20,908 nt of DNA from the NCBI GenBank assembly GCA_021785095.1, contig JAJYGM010000044.1, forward strand, positions 1 to 20,908, given 5' to 3'. The translations under genes and the position numbers were made by a program. This DNA comes from Actinomycetes bacterium (GTDB lineage Bacteria; Actinomycetota; Acidimicrobiia; Acidimicrobiales; Bog-793). Under the pieces are notes generated by a model. The model had not been told where the DNA came from. It made no database searches and saw only the letters and a program-made list of their open reading frames with translations. Shown in pieces: positions 1 to 6,923 of the stretch; within the stretch, counting starts at the first letter, position 1, and every line of letters begins with the position of its first letter.

Positions 1-160
1 GATGGCGGTTGCGACCGACGCCGTCCAGCTCCACGGCGGTTACGGGTTCACGAAGGACTTCCCCGTCGAGCGCTACATGCGCGATGCCAAGATCACCCAG
101 ATCTACGAGGGCACCAACCAGATCCAGCGGATCGTCATCGCCAAGTCGCTGCTCGGGTAG
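1..160 (+). CDS. Acyl-CoA dehydrogenase, C-terminal end (5' part outside window)
   Basis: The first full codon is at position 2 and the gene ends with TAG at 158-160, giving the last 52 residues. The peptide contains [20 protein letters not shown] and then YEGTNQIQR, the C-terminal signature of flavin-dependent acyl-CoA dehydrogenases. These enzymes oxidise acyl-CoA to enoyl-CoA in fatty or branched-chain acid breakdown. In medium-chain members of the family the catalytic base is the Glu of YEGT. The last 22 codons are also the left attachment site of the island, so integration leaves the protein sequence complete. This is a chromosomal host gene, not cargo. The exact substrate class cannot be told from the tail. 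Confidence 0.93.
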   Translation, partial: MAVATDAVQLHGGYGFTKDFPVERYMRDAKITQIYEGTNQIQRIVIAKSLLG

Positions 161-162
161 GG
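94..162 (+). repeat. attL: direct-repeat copy in the acyl-CoA dehydrogenase 3' end
   Basis: These 69 bases match 20783-20851 with a single difference (G at 127, A at 20816). The repeat starts inside the coding region, runs through the TAG stop and ends two bases after it. Base 93 and base 163 differ from their counterparts, so the limits are exact. This copy is continuous with the host gene. Confidence 0.95.
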
Positions 163-207
163 GTTTCGGCCACGGGTGCGGGCGGAGACTCCCTCGTTTG
201 TGGCCTC

Positions 208-227
208 CATCCCTACTACATCCCTAC
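208..227 (+). repeat. Left arm-type site: tandem catccctac repeat
   Basis: Two copies of catccctac lie at 208-216 and 219-227, 11 bases apart, about one helical turn. The same pair occurs at 20669-20688 near the other island end, in the same orientation. The position between attL and the integrase start (246) suits an integrase arm-binding or Xis site. It would overlap the integrase promoter, so binding could also control integrase expression. That role is inferred. Confidence 0.7.
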
Positions 228-245
228 TCCGCTATCGTGGAGTCC

Positions 246-1397
246 GTGGCGACCATCCGAGAGCGGTCCCCGGGCGTGTGGGAGGTGCGGACCTTCGCCG
301 GGCGAGACGGCAAGGGGCGTCCCACCCAGGTGAGCAAGACCGTCCGGGGCGGTCGACGGGACGCCAACAAGGTGGCGGCCGGGATGACGCTCACGTCGGC
401 GACGGCATCGGCCAAAGTCACCGTCGGCCAGCTCCTGGACCTGTGGGTCGACCAGCAGGCATCATCCTGGGCTCCTTCAACGGAACAGAACCAGCGGAGC
501 CGGGTCCGGCTGGTGAAGGCCGATCCCATCGCCGGCGTCCCGCTCGTGCGGCTGACCGCTGTCGACGTCGACCGGTGGCATGCCCGTCTGGCACGAGGGG
601 GTGTGGGTGAGGGCTCCATCAGGAATCAGCACCTCGTCCTCAGGGCGGCCGTCACCCAGGCCGTCCGTTGGGGATGGGTGACGACGAACGTCGTGGCCGT
701 CGCCCACCTCGGGCGACGCAAGCAGCTGCCTCGAGGGTCGCTGTCGGCCGACGAGGTCCGTCGGGTTCTCGCCGCCGCCGATGAGCTTGTCGAGGCCGGC
801 AAGGTGGAACCGTCCGCCGGCGTGGCACTGCGACTCGCCGCGCTGACAGGTGCCCGGCGCTCGGAGCTGGCTGCGCTGCGGTGGGACGACTTGCAGGACG
901 ATCGCCTCACCATCGATTCGAGCCTGGCCATCATCCGCCACGGACGAGCGGGTTCTCCCGCCACGCCCACCCTCCGCGACGATCCAACGAAGACGGCCAA
1001 TCACCGGACCGTCAGCCTCGACCCCACCACCGTCGACCAGCTCCATCAACTCCGGCAGGACTATGCGCGGTTTGGGCCGTGGATCCTCGCGGTCGGCGAC
1101 CGTCCGGTGAATCCCGAGCGGCTCGGATCATGGTGGCGCCGTGCCCGCGACGCCGCCGGCATCGACAAGCGCTGGCGACTTCACGACCTCCGCCACTGGT
1201 CAGCCACCACCGCCATCGCTCAGGGTCACGACATCCGCACGGTGGCCAACCGACTGGGCCACGCCAACCCGGCCATGACGCTCCGGGTCTACGCTCACGC
1301 CGTCGAGTCGACCGACGGGCCCGTTGCCGACATGCTGGGGCACGTGCTGGATGGTCGGACCACAATCCACTCGGTGTCGACGAGAGGGAGCCAATGA
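246..1397 (+). CDS. int: Tyrosine recombinase/integrase of the island
   Basis: It catalyses site-specific recombination between attP and the acyl-CoA dehydrogenase 3' end. The open frame begins earlier, but its first 79 codons are an overlap with attL and non-coding sequence. The natural start is GTG 246, giving MATIRERSPGVWEVRTF, the usual N-terminus of actinobacterial integrases; GTG 237 is an alternative. The product is 383 residues, normal for the family. An N-terminal arm-binding domain is followed by a SAM-like core-binding domain (about 60-155) and a catalytic domain. Visible catalytic residues are Arg204 (TGARRSE), His313 and Arg316 (HDLRH), His339 (LGH) and the nucleophile Tyr349. 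All are intact, so it is probably active. Its stop overlaps the next start (ATGA), so the Fic gene is probably made from the same mRNA. Confidence 0.95.
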   Translation: MATIRERSPGVWEVRTFAGRDGKGRPTQVSKTVRGGRRDANKVAAGMTLTSATASAKVTVGQLLDLWVDQQASSWAPSTEQNQRSRVRLVKADPIAGVPLVRLTAVDVDRWHARLARGGVGEGSIRNQHLVLRAAVTQAVRWGWVTTNVVAVAHLGRRKQLPRGSLSADEVRRVLAAADELVEAGKVEPSAGVALRLAALTGARRSELAALRWDDLQDDRLTIDSSLAIIRHGRAGSPATPTLRDDPTKTANHRTVSLDPTTVDQLHQLRQDYARFGPWILAVGDRPVNPERLGSWWRRARDAAGIDKRWRLHDLRHWSATTAIAQGHDIRTVANRLGHANPAMTLRVYAHAVESTDGPVADMLGHVLDGRTTIHSVSTRGSQ

Positions 1398-2725
1398 CGA
1401 TCGACCTTGACGGCACTCCCTACGGCATCGAGAGGACCGGCCAGGGCATCCTCGACGACGTCGCCGAACTTGAAGGACGCGTTGCTCTCTTGCGATCGCA
1501 GGGAACGCTCTCGGAGGAGACCCTGCGGAGCTACTTCGGCGACAAGCGGTTCGAGCAGATCGCGGAATCGAACGCGCTCGAAGGGAGCACGCTCACTGCT
1601 GGCGAGACGCAGCTGGCCGTGCTGCGCGGCGTGACGATCACCGGACATGACCCGGCCTTCTCGAAGGATGCCGTCGCGCTCGCCAACGCGCTCGATCGAG
1701 TCACTCAGCTCGCCCGTATCGGCGGTCCCACCGACCTGGAACAGCTCCAGGAGATCCACGCGCTGATCCTCGGCGATCGGCCCGGTGCCGGCGTCTTCCG
1801 GTCCGAGCAGGTGATGATCTCGGGATCCGCGCACCGCCCACCGAAAACATGGGCGGACGTCATGGACGCCATGGCGAAGTGGGCGGCCTGGTCGACAGCG
1901 AATCCCAGCGCACCGGCACTGCTCCGAGGGATCGTTCTCCACACCTGGCTCACGCACATCCACCCGTTCATCGACGGCAACGGTCGCACCGCTCGAGCCA
2001 TCCTCAACCTCGAGCTCATCCGAGCCGGAATGCCGAGCGTGATCATCCGGCGCAAGGACCGCGAGCGGTACCTCGACGCCCTGGCGGAGTCGGACGCTGG
2101 TGGCGACCTCGGGCCTATCGCAGAGCTCGTGATCGAACGGGAGCGTGACGCCCTACGCGACCTCGAACGTGCGGCCAAGGCGCATCAGGGGTATGACGAA
2201 GCTGCCGCCCGACTCCGTGGTCGGCAGGAGCGTCAACTCGCGATCTGGAACGATGCCTCGAAGCTGCTGTTGTCGCTCGTGGAGGAGGCGGCTGAGCAGA
2301 CGTTCGGCGCGGTCGGCACGGTCGAGACCCGGTGGTACGACGACCACCTCCCGCTCGACGACTTCATCGCGCTCTGTCAGGGAGATCCGGCGGGGAACTC
2401 CTGGCTCTTTCGCATAGCCGTGAGCGTGCCGGCGGTGGGTGACGTCCGGTACCTGGCATGGACAGGCGTCCGAAGCCGTGAGCTTCAGGGCGCGGCCGGC
2501 ATCGGACCAGGCCCTACCGTCTTCTGGTCGGTGCCCGATCCGACCGGTTATCGGAAGTGGGCACGCGACGACCACCGTTCACCTGGTGGAGCCGAGCTCA
2601 CCCTGGAATTGCCGAACGTCGACCGGTGGATCGTCCGCCGGGCCTCCGGCGAGGTGACACGCCTGTCGCCCAGCGCCGTCGTCCGAAGCATCATCGATGA
2701 CATCGAGGGAGCGCTCAACGAATAG
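1394..2725 (+). CDS. fic: Fic-domain protein (probable AMP transferase), class II-like
   Basis: Fic proteins usually transfer AMP from ATP to Ser, Thr or Tyr of a target protein. The active-site loop HPFIDGNGRTAR begins at residue 190 and has every expected residue: catalytic His190, the acidic Asp and the GNGR phosphate-binding part. An inhibitory-helix motif (S/T)xxxE(G/N) appears as SNALEG at residues 59-64, before the Fic core. That is the arrangement of class II, self-inhibited Fic proteins. Residues from about 240 to 443 form a C-terminal extension I do not recognise. The start ATG 1394 is preceded by agggag (1385-1390) and overlaps the integrase stop by 4 bases. Linkage to the integrase suggests a function tied to the island, such as stabilisation or host control, but the target is unknown. 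Its stop overlaps the convergent xis-like gene by 11 bases. Confidence 0.92.
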   Translation: MTIDLDGTPYGIERTGQGILDDVAELEGRVALLRSQGTLSEETLRSYFGDKRFEQIAESNALEGSTLTAGETQLAVLRGVTITGHDPAFSKDAVALANALDRVTQLARIGGPTDLEQLQEIHALILGDRPGAGVFRSEQVMISGSAHRPPKTWADVMDAMAKWAAWSTANPSAPALLRGIVLHTWLTHIHPFIDGNGRTARAILNLELIRAGMPSVIIRRKDRERYLDALAESDAGGDLGPIAELVIERERDALRDLERAAKAHQGYDEAAARLRGRQERQLAIWNDASKLLLSLVEEAAEQTFGAVGTVETRWYDDHLPLDDFIALCQGDPAGNSWLFRIAVSVPAVGDVRYLAWTGVRSRELQGAAGIGPGPTVFWSVPDPTGYRKWARDDHRSPGGAELTLELPNVDRWIVRRASGEVTRLSPSAVVRSIIDDIEGALNE

Positions 2726-3044
2726 CTTTTCCGAGCAGCTCCTCCAACGCGATCCGTGGGATGACGATCCTCCGGCCGAGCCGGATGGCGGGGAGCTCGC
2801 CCCGGGCCACCAGCTCGTACGCGAGGCCCCTGGAGATGTGCAGGAGGTAGGCGGCGTCCTCGACCGACAGCACCAGGGGCCGGTCGATCGCCGCCGTGTC
2901 CCCGGTGCTGTCTCCTACGCATTGCTCGGCCCCGGTCTCGGGCGGCCGCGACGGGCTCCTGCCGGCTATCTGGCCTGCAGTGATCGGATGGATGGTCGCT
3001 GTCGGGGATGTGGTCCTCCTGGCTCCGGGACGTGTCGTGGCCAT
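2715..3044 (-). CDS. Excisionase-like small HTH protein (MerR/HTH_17 type)
   Basis: This 109-residue protein has a C-terminal DNA-binding domain (about 57-107) reading LSVEDAAYLLHISRGLAYEL, then GELPAIRLGRRIVIPRIALE. That is the winged-HTH pattern of excisionase and excisionase-like proteins. The N-terminal 55 residues look disordered. The frame is open further upstream, but ATG 3044 is chosen because AGGAGA (3051-3056, minus strand) sits 6 bases before it. The gene is convergent with int-fic. In actinobacterial integrative elements a protein of this kind bends att DNA and drives excision with the integrase. A transcriptional regulator of the same fold is the alternative. Confidence 0.8.
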   Translation of the reverse strand: MATTRPGARRTTSPTATIHPITAGQIAGRSPSRPPETGAEQCVGDSTGDTAAIDRPLVLSVEDAAYLLHISRGLAYELVARGELPAIRLGRRIVIPRIALEELLGKAIR

Positions 3045-3233
3045 GGTCGATCTCCTGTCTTCGAAGGGGCTGGTCGAAGACATCGTCCGCGCCGACGTCA
3101 CCCCGGGCGTCACCCTGGTTGAAAGTCCCGCGGCAGGACCGACCGAGGCCGACGAGACGGGGCAGTCCGCCTTAGTCGCCCGCCACCGATCGCGCGGACC
3201 CAAGCCCGGAGGCCATCCGGTGCGGTGAACCCG

Positions 3234-3263
3234 TGCCGGCCGCCGGAACGACTCCGGCCGGCA
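3234..3263. repeat. GC-rich inverted repeat (bulged hairpin)
   Basis: The left arm tgccggcc-gcc-gga pairs with tccggccggca. The stem is 11 base pairs with a 3-base bulge (gcc) and a 5-base loop. It could be a GC-rich terminator or a regulator site; there is no T tract after it. Confidence 0.45.
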
Positions 3264-3273
3264 TCGTGACCGG

Positions 3274-3290
3274 GCGGGCATCGAGCCCGC
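3274..3290. repeat. Perfect hairpin gcgggc-atcga-gcccgc
   Basis: The 6-bp stem has a 5-base loop. Read on the minus strand it gives cgggctcgatgcccg, close to the plus-strand hairpin at 3512-3532 (cgggttcgatgcccg). The two may therefore be inverted copies of one motif. Confidence 0.45.
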
Positions 3291-3511
3291 TCCGACCACG
3301 ACCGTGGCCACCAATCGGCTCTGCCGGACCTGGACGCAACCTTCCACACCTGTGCATCATCGATCCGCAAGCGTCACCCTCGTCCGCTGCGACGCTCGTC
3401 CCGTGACCGGGGCGGAGCTCGCCCGCAGGGCGACTGCATCGGCGGTGCACGTGTGTGGGAGTTCCGTACCGCTCTGGCGAAGCAGAACCTTGTGTCCTTC
3501 CCCGGCGGTCA

Positions 3512-3532
3512 CGCCGGGTTCGATGCCCGGCG
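3512..3532. repeat. Perfect hairpin cgccggg-ttcgatg-cccggcg, tRNA T-arm-like
   Basis: The 7-bp perfect stem has a TTCGATG loop, the geometry of a tRNA T-arm. No matching acceptor strand or anticodon arm is found upstream, so it is not called a tRNA. Confidence 0.5.
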
Positions 3533-3741
3533 GGACCGGCTCCGTTGACACGACGGCACCGATGACACCCGCCACGGCTGTGGACGGACAACGGTGGGTG
3601 TCGACGTCGGGGTGACGTCCGTCGATCGGAGGGTGACGTTCCCGGATCCGGAAAGGACCGTGGGAAGGCCGCTGGCTGCCACTACTCTTCCACCGGTAAG
3701 GCGGCAGGAGCCCGCTCACGCACTCGACAAGGGCACTCTGG

Positions 3742-5736
3742 ATGGCTGAATCCACGACGAAGAACCACGCGGCCTTCATCTGGTCGGTCGCCGATCTCCT
3801 CCGCGGCGACTACAAGCAGTCCGACTACGGAAAGGTCATCCTGCCGCTGACGGTCATCCGCCGCCTCGACTGCGTGCTCGAGCCCACGAAGGCGGCGGTC
3901 CTCGACAGGTACGCCTCGCTGAAGGGGAAGGTGGAGAACGTCGACCCCATCCTGGAGAGCGTGGCCGGACAGCGGTTCTTCAACACGTCGCGCCTCGACT
4001 TCCGTCGTCTCCTCGACGACCCGGCCCAAGTAGCAGGCAACCTCCGCGCCTACATCGCCGGGTTCAGTCAGGGGGCACGCGACGTCATCGACAAGTTCGA
4101 CTTCGACGTGCAGATCACCCGTCTGGCCCGGGACAACCTGCTCTACCTCGTCCTGTCCAAGTTCGCCGACATCGATCTCCACCCCGAAGCGGTCTCCAAC
4201 ATCGAGATGGGCTACCTCTACGAGGAGCTGATCCGCCGGTTCTCGGAGCTCTCCAACGAGACGGCTGGCGAGCACTTCACCCCGCGCGAAGTCATCCGCC
4301 TCATGGTGAACCTGCTGTTCGTCGAGGACGACGAGATGCTGACCGGGCCCGGGGTGGTCCGTACGCTCTTCGACCCGGCATGTGGCACCGGCGGGATGCT
4401 GTCGGTGGCCGAGGACCACCTCCGGTCCCTCAACTCGGCCGCCCAGTTGGAGGTGTTCGGCCAGGAGCTGAACGACGAGACCTACGCCATCTGCCGCTCC
4501 GACATGATGCTGAAGGGCCAGGACGCCTCCCACATCGTCCAGGGGAACTCGTTCAGCGAGGACGGGCACGCCGGGCGGACGTTCGACTACATGCTGGCCA
4601 ATCCTCCCTTCGGCGTCGAGTGGAAGAAGGTGAAGGACGAGGTCGAGGCCGAACACGACAAGCTGGGGTTCGCCGGACGGTTCGGGGCGGGGCTCCCGCG
4701 GATCAACGACGGCAGCTTCCTCTTCCTCCAGCACATGATCTCCAAGATGAAGGCCCCCGAGGACGGCGGCAGCCGGATCGCCATCGTCTTCAACGGGTCG
4801 CCGCTCTTCACCGGGGCGGCCGGATCAGGGGAGTCCGAGATCCGGCGGTGGATCATCGAGAACGACTGGTTGGAGGCGGTGGTCGCCCTTCCGGACCAGC
4901 TCTTCTACAACACCGGCATCTCGACCTACTTCTGGATCGTGACCAACCGGAAGGTGCCGGAGCGGCGGGGGAAGGTGCAGCTCATCGACGCCCGCCAGTA
5001 CTTCGTGAAGATGCGGAAGTCGCTGGGGGACAAGCGGAAGGAGCTCAGCGACGAACAGATCGAGCAGGTCACCCGGCTCTACGGGGAGTTCACCGAGGGG
5101 GAGGAGGTGAAGATCTTCCCCAACGAGGCGTTTGGCTTCCAGCGGATCACCGTCGAACGCCCCCTGCGCCTGCGCTGGGAGATCACATCCGAGACCCTGG
5201 ATCTGATCACCGGGTCGAAGGCCTGGGAGAAGCTGTCGGAGGACGACCAGAGGACGGTCGAGGCCACAGTGTCCGGCCTCGTGGGTACGGAGTCGAACGA
5301 CCGGAAGGCGATGGCCGGCAAGCTGGGCACGTTGCCCAAGGCCATCGAGAAGGCCGTGTGGGATGCCATTTCGGTGACCGACCCCGACGCCCCGGTGATG
5401 ACCAACCGGAAGGGGGAGCCCGAACCGGACCCGGATCTTCGGGACAACGAGAACGTGCTGCTGCCCGCGGTACCGGTCACCTGGGCGGCCGACCCCTCGG
5501 AGCGCCTGGCATCGCCCGAGTACCGGGCGGCGATCGGCGACTACATGGCCGCCGAGGTGCTCCCCTTCGTCGAGGACGCCTGGGTGGACTTCGACAAGAC
5601 CAAGATCGGGTACGAGATCCCGCTGACCCGGCACTTCTACAAGTACGTACCACCGAGGCCATTGGCGGAGATCGACGCGGAGATCAAGGCCTTGGAGGCG
5701 GAGATCCGAGAGTTGCTGCGTGAGGTGACGGAGTGA
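3742..5736 (+). CDS. hsdM: Type I restriction-modification, methyltransferase subunit M
   Basis: This is the N6-adenine DNA methyltransferase subunit. Two M and one S form the methylase, and R is added for restriction. It has 664 residues. The N-terminal helical HsdM domain (about 8-150) begins KNHAAFIWSVADLLRGDYKQ. The SAM-binding motif DPACGTGG starts at Asp211 and the catalytic NPPF motif at Asn287. The C-terminal segment ends in a charged helix (AEIDAEIKALEAEIRELL) of the kind that packs against HsdS. ATG 3742 has a weak aaggg 8 bases upstream. It is the first gene of the hsdMSR operon; its stop overlaps hsdS (GTGA). All key residues are intact, so methylation is expected to work even though hsdR is broken. 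Confidence 0.96.
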   Translation: MAESTTKNHAAFIWSVADLLRGDYKQSDYGKVILPLTVIRRLDCVLEPTKAAVLDRYASLKGKVENVDPILESVAGQRFFNTSRLDFRRLLDDPAQVAGNLRAYIAGFSQGARDVIDKFDFDVQITRLARDNLLYLVLSKFADIDLHPEAVSNIEMGYLYEELIRRFSELSNETAGEHFTPREVIRLMVNLLFVEDDEMLTGPGVVRTLFDPACGTGGMLSVAEDHLRSLNSAAQLEVFGQELNDETYAICRSDMMLKGQDASHIVQGNSFSEDGHAGRTFDYMLANPPFGVEWKKVKDEVEAEHDKLGFAGRFGAGLPRINDGSFLFLQHMISKMKAPEDGGSRIAIVFNGSPLFTGAAGSGESEIRRWIIENDWLEAVVALPDQLFYNTGISTYFWIVTNRKVPERRGKVQLIDARQYFVKMRKSLGDKRKELSDEQIEQVTRLYGEFTEGEEVKIFPNEAFGFQRITVERPLRLRWEITSETLDLITGSKAWEKLSEDDQRTVEATVSGLVGTESNDRKAMAGKLGTLPKAIEKAVWDAISVTDPDAPVMTNRKGEPEPDPDLRDNENVLLPAVPVTWAADPSERLASPEYRAAIGDYMAAEVLPFVEDAWVDFDKTKIGYEIPLTRHFYKYVPPRPLAEIDAEIKALEAEIRELLREVTE

Positions 5737-6923
5737 TGTCGTGGCCTCAGCCGCAACTTCGTCGGATCACTCACTTCGCATACGGCGAGTCACTGTCAGA
5801 CGACGTACGTGAGGAAGGTGAAGTCCCCGTGTACGGGTCCAATGGACCGGTCGGAGTGCATCGTGCATCGAACACGAGCGGGCCCGTGCTGGTGGTCGGC
5901 CGCAAGGGCTCCTTCGGCAAGATCCAGTTCTCCGAGACCCCCGTCTTCGCCATCGACACGACCTACTTCGTAGACGGATCTCAATCGTCGGCTGATCTGA
6001 AGTGGCTCTACTACGCGATGGGTACCCTGGGTCTGGATGCGCTGAGTGAAGACGTCGGTGTCCCCGGACTCAGCCGAGAGAGAGCCTATGCGCAGCGGCT
6101 GCCACTCCCACCACTTGCCATCCAGCGCTCCATCGCCGACTACCTCGACGCCGAGACCGCCCGCATCGACGCCCTCATCGAGAAGAAGCGGCGGATGGTG
6201 GAGTTGTTGGAGGAGCGCTCGCAGTCCGTCATTGCTGATTCCAACCCGGGAGCGATCATCTATGGCAGCGATGGTAGGCCAATGGGGATTGAGGGCGTTT
6301 CATGCCCGCGACTCGGGAGCGTGTCGCTGATTCAGACTGGGTTGACCCTCGATCAGGGTAGAGAAAGTGGGGCTAAGGCTGTCACCGCGCCGTATCTGCG
6401 CGTGGCCAACGTCCAAGATGGTCGACTTGATCTAGATGTACTGAAGGAGGTGACTGTTCCGATCGACTTGGCACGACGATGCTCCCTCCGTCCCGGCGAC
6501 GTCCTGATGACGGAAGGCGGCGACGCCGACAAGCTAGGCAGGGGAACAGTGTGGCCCGGTGAGATCACTCCGTGCCTTCATCAAAACCACATTTTCGCCG
6601 TCAGGACGTCCAAGGATCTCCTCCCCGAGTACCTAGCGCTCATGACGCGCACCCCCTACGCTCGCGCGTACTTCGAGATGACCGCGAGCAAGACGACCGG
6701 CATCGCCAGTACAAGTACAACGAAGATCGCGAGCTTTCGCATTCCATTGCCACCGATACGAGACCAGATATTGATTGTCGATGCGACGATGGAGAAGCTG
6801 AACCTGATCAGCCAAACGCGAGGGCGAGTTGAAAATCAGATCGACCTCCTCGCCGAGCACCGCCAGGCCCTAGTCACCGCCGCCGTCACCGGCGAACTCC
6901 CCGTTCCCGGCGTCGCAGCATGA
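5733..6923 (+). CDS. hsdS: Type I restriction-modification, specificity subunit S
   Basis: HsdS sets the bipartite DNA target through two target-recognition domains. It has 396 residues, the usual length. TRD1 is about residues 1-125. The first conserved spacer (about 126-166) reads LPPLAIQRSIADYLDAETAR and then DALIEKKRRMVELLEE. TRD2 is about 185-340. The second conserved spacer (about 343-385) ends LAEHRQALVTAAVTGEL. The start is GTG 5733, overlapping the hsdM stop; ATG 5736 directly follows and is equally possible. The second TRD is clearly less GC-rich than the neighbouring genes, a sign that this half was exchanged. The recognition sequence cannot be read from the protein. Confidence 0.95.
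   Translation: MMSWPQPQLRRITHFAYGESLSDDVREEGEVPVYGSNGPVGVHRASNTSGPVLVVGRKGSFGKIQFSETPVFAIDTTYFVDGSQSSADLKWLYYAMGTLGLDALSEDVGVPGLSRERAYAQRLPLPPLAIQRSIADYLDAETARIDALIEKKRRMVELLEERSQSVIADSNPGAIIYGSDGRPMGIEGVSCPRLGSVSLIQTGLTLDQGRESGAKAVTAPYLRVANVQDGRLDLDVLKEVTVPIDLARRCSLRPGDVLMTEGGDADKLGRGTVWPGEITPCLHQNHIFAVRTSKDLLPEYLALMTRTPYARAYFEMTASKTTGIASTSTTKIASFRIPLPPIRDQILIVDATMEKLNLISQTRGRVENQIDLLAEHRQALVTAAVTGELPVPGVAA

Larger units (their letters stand above)
3045..3741. other. Gene-free spacer between xis-like gene and hsdM
   Basis: Frames in this 697-base stretch give unnatural Arg/Pro/Ser/Thr-rich translations on both strands, so I call no gene. It must hold the promoters of the leftward xis-like gene and the rightward hsdMSR operon. 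I could not pin down either -35/-10 pair. It contains several hairpins, listed separately. Confidence 0.6.

Noticed and set aside
9..245. Upstream extension of the integrase frame (79 codons)
   Set aside because: It runs through the dehydrogenase 3' end in another frame, then non-coding sequence; the translation is Ser/Arg/Pro-rich, and GTG 246 gives a standard integrase N-terminus.
3465..3538. tRNA gene suggested by the T-arm-like hairpin at 3512-3532
   Set aside because: No partner for the 3' acceptor strand (cgggacc) and no D-arm or anticodon arm are found upstream.
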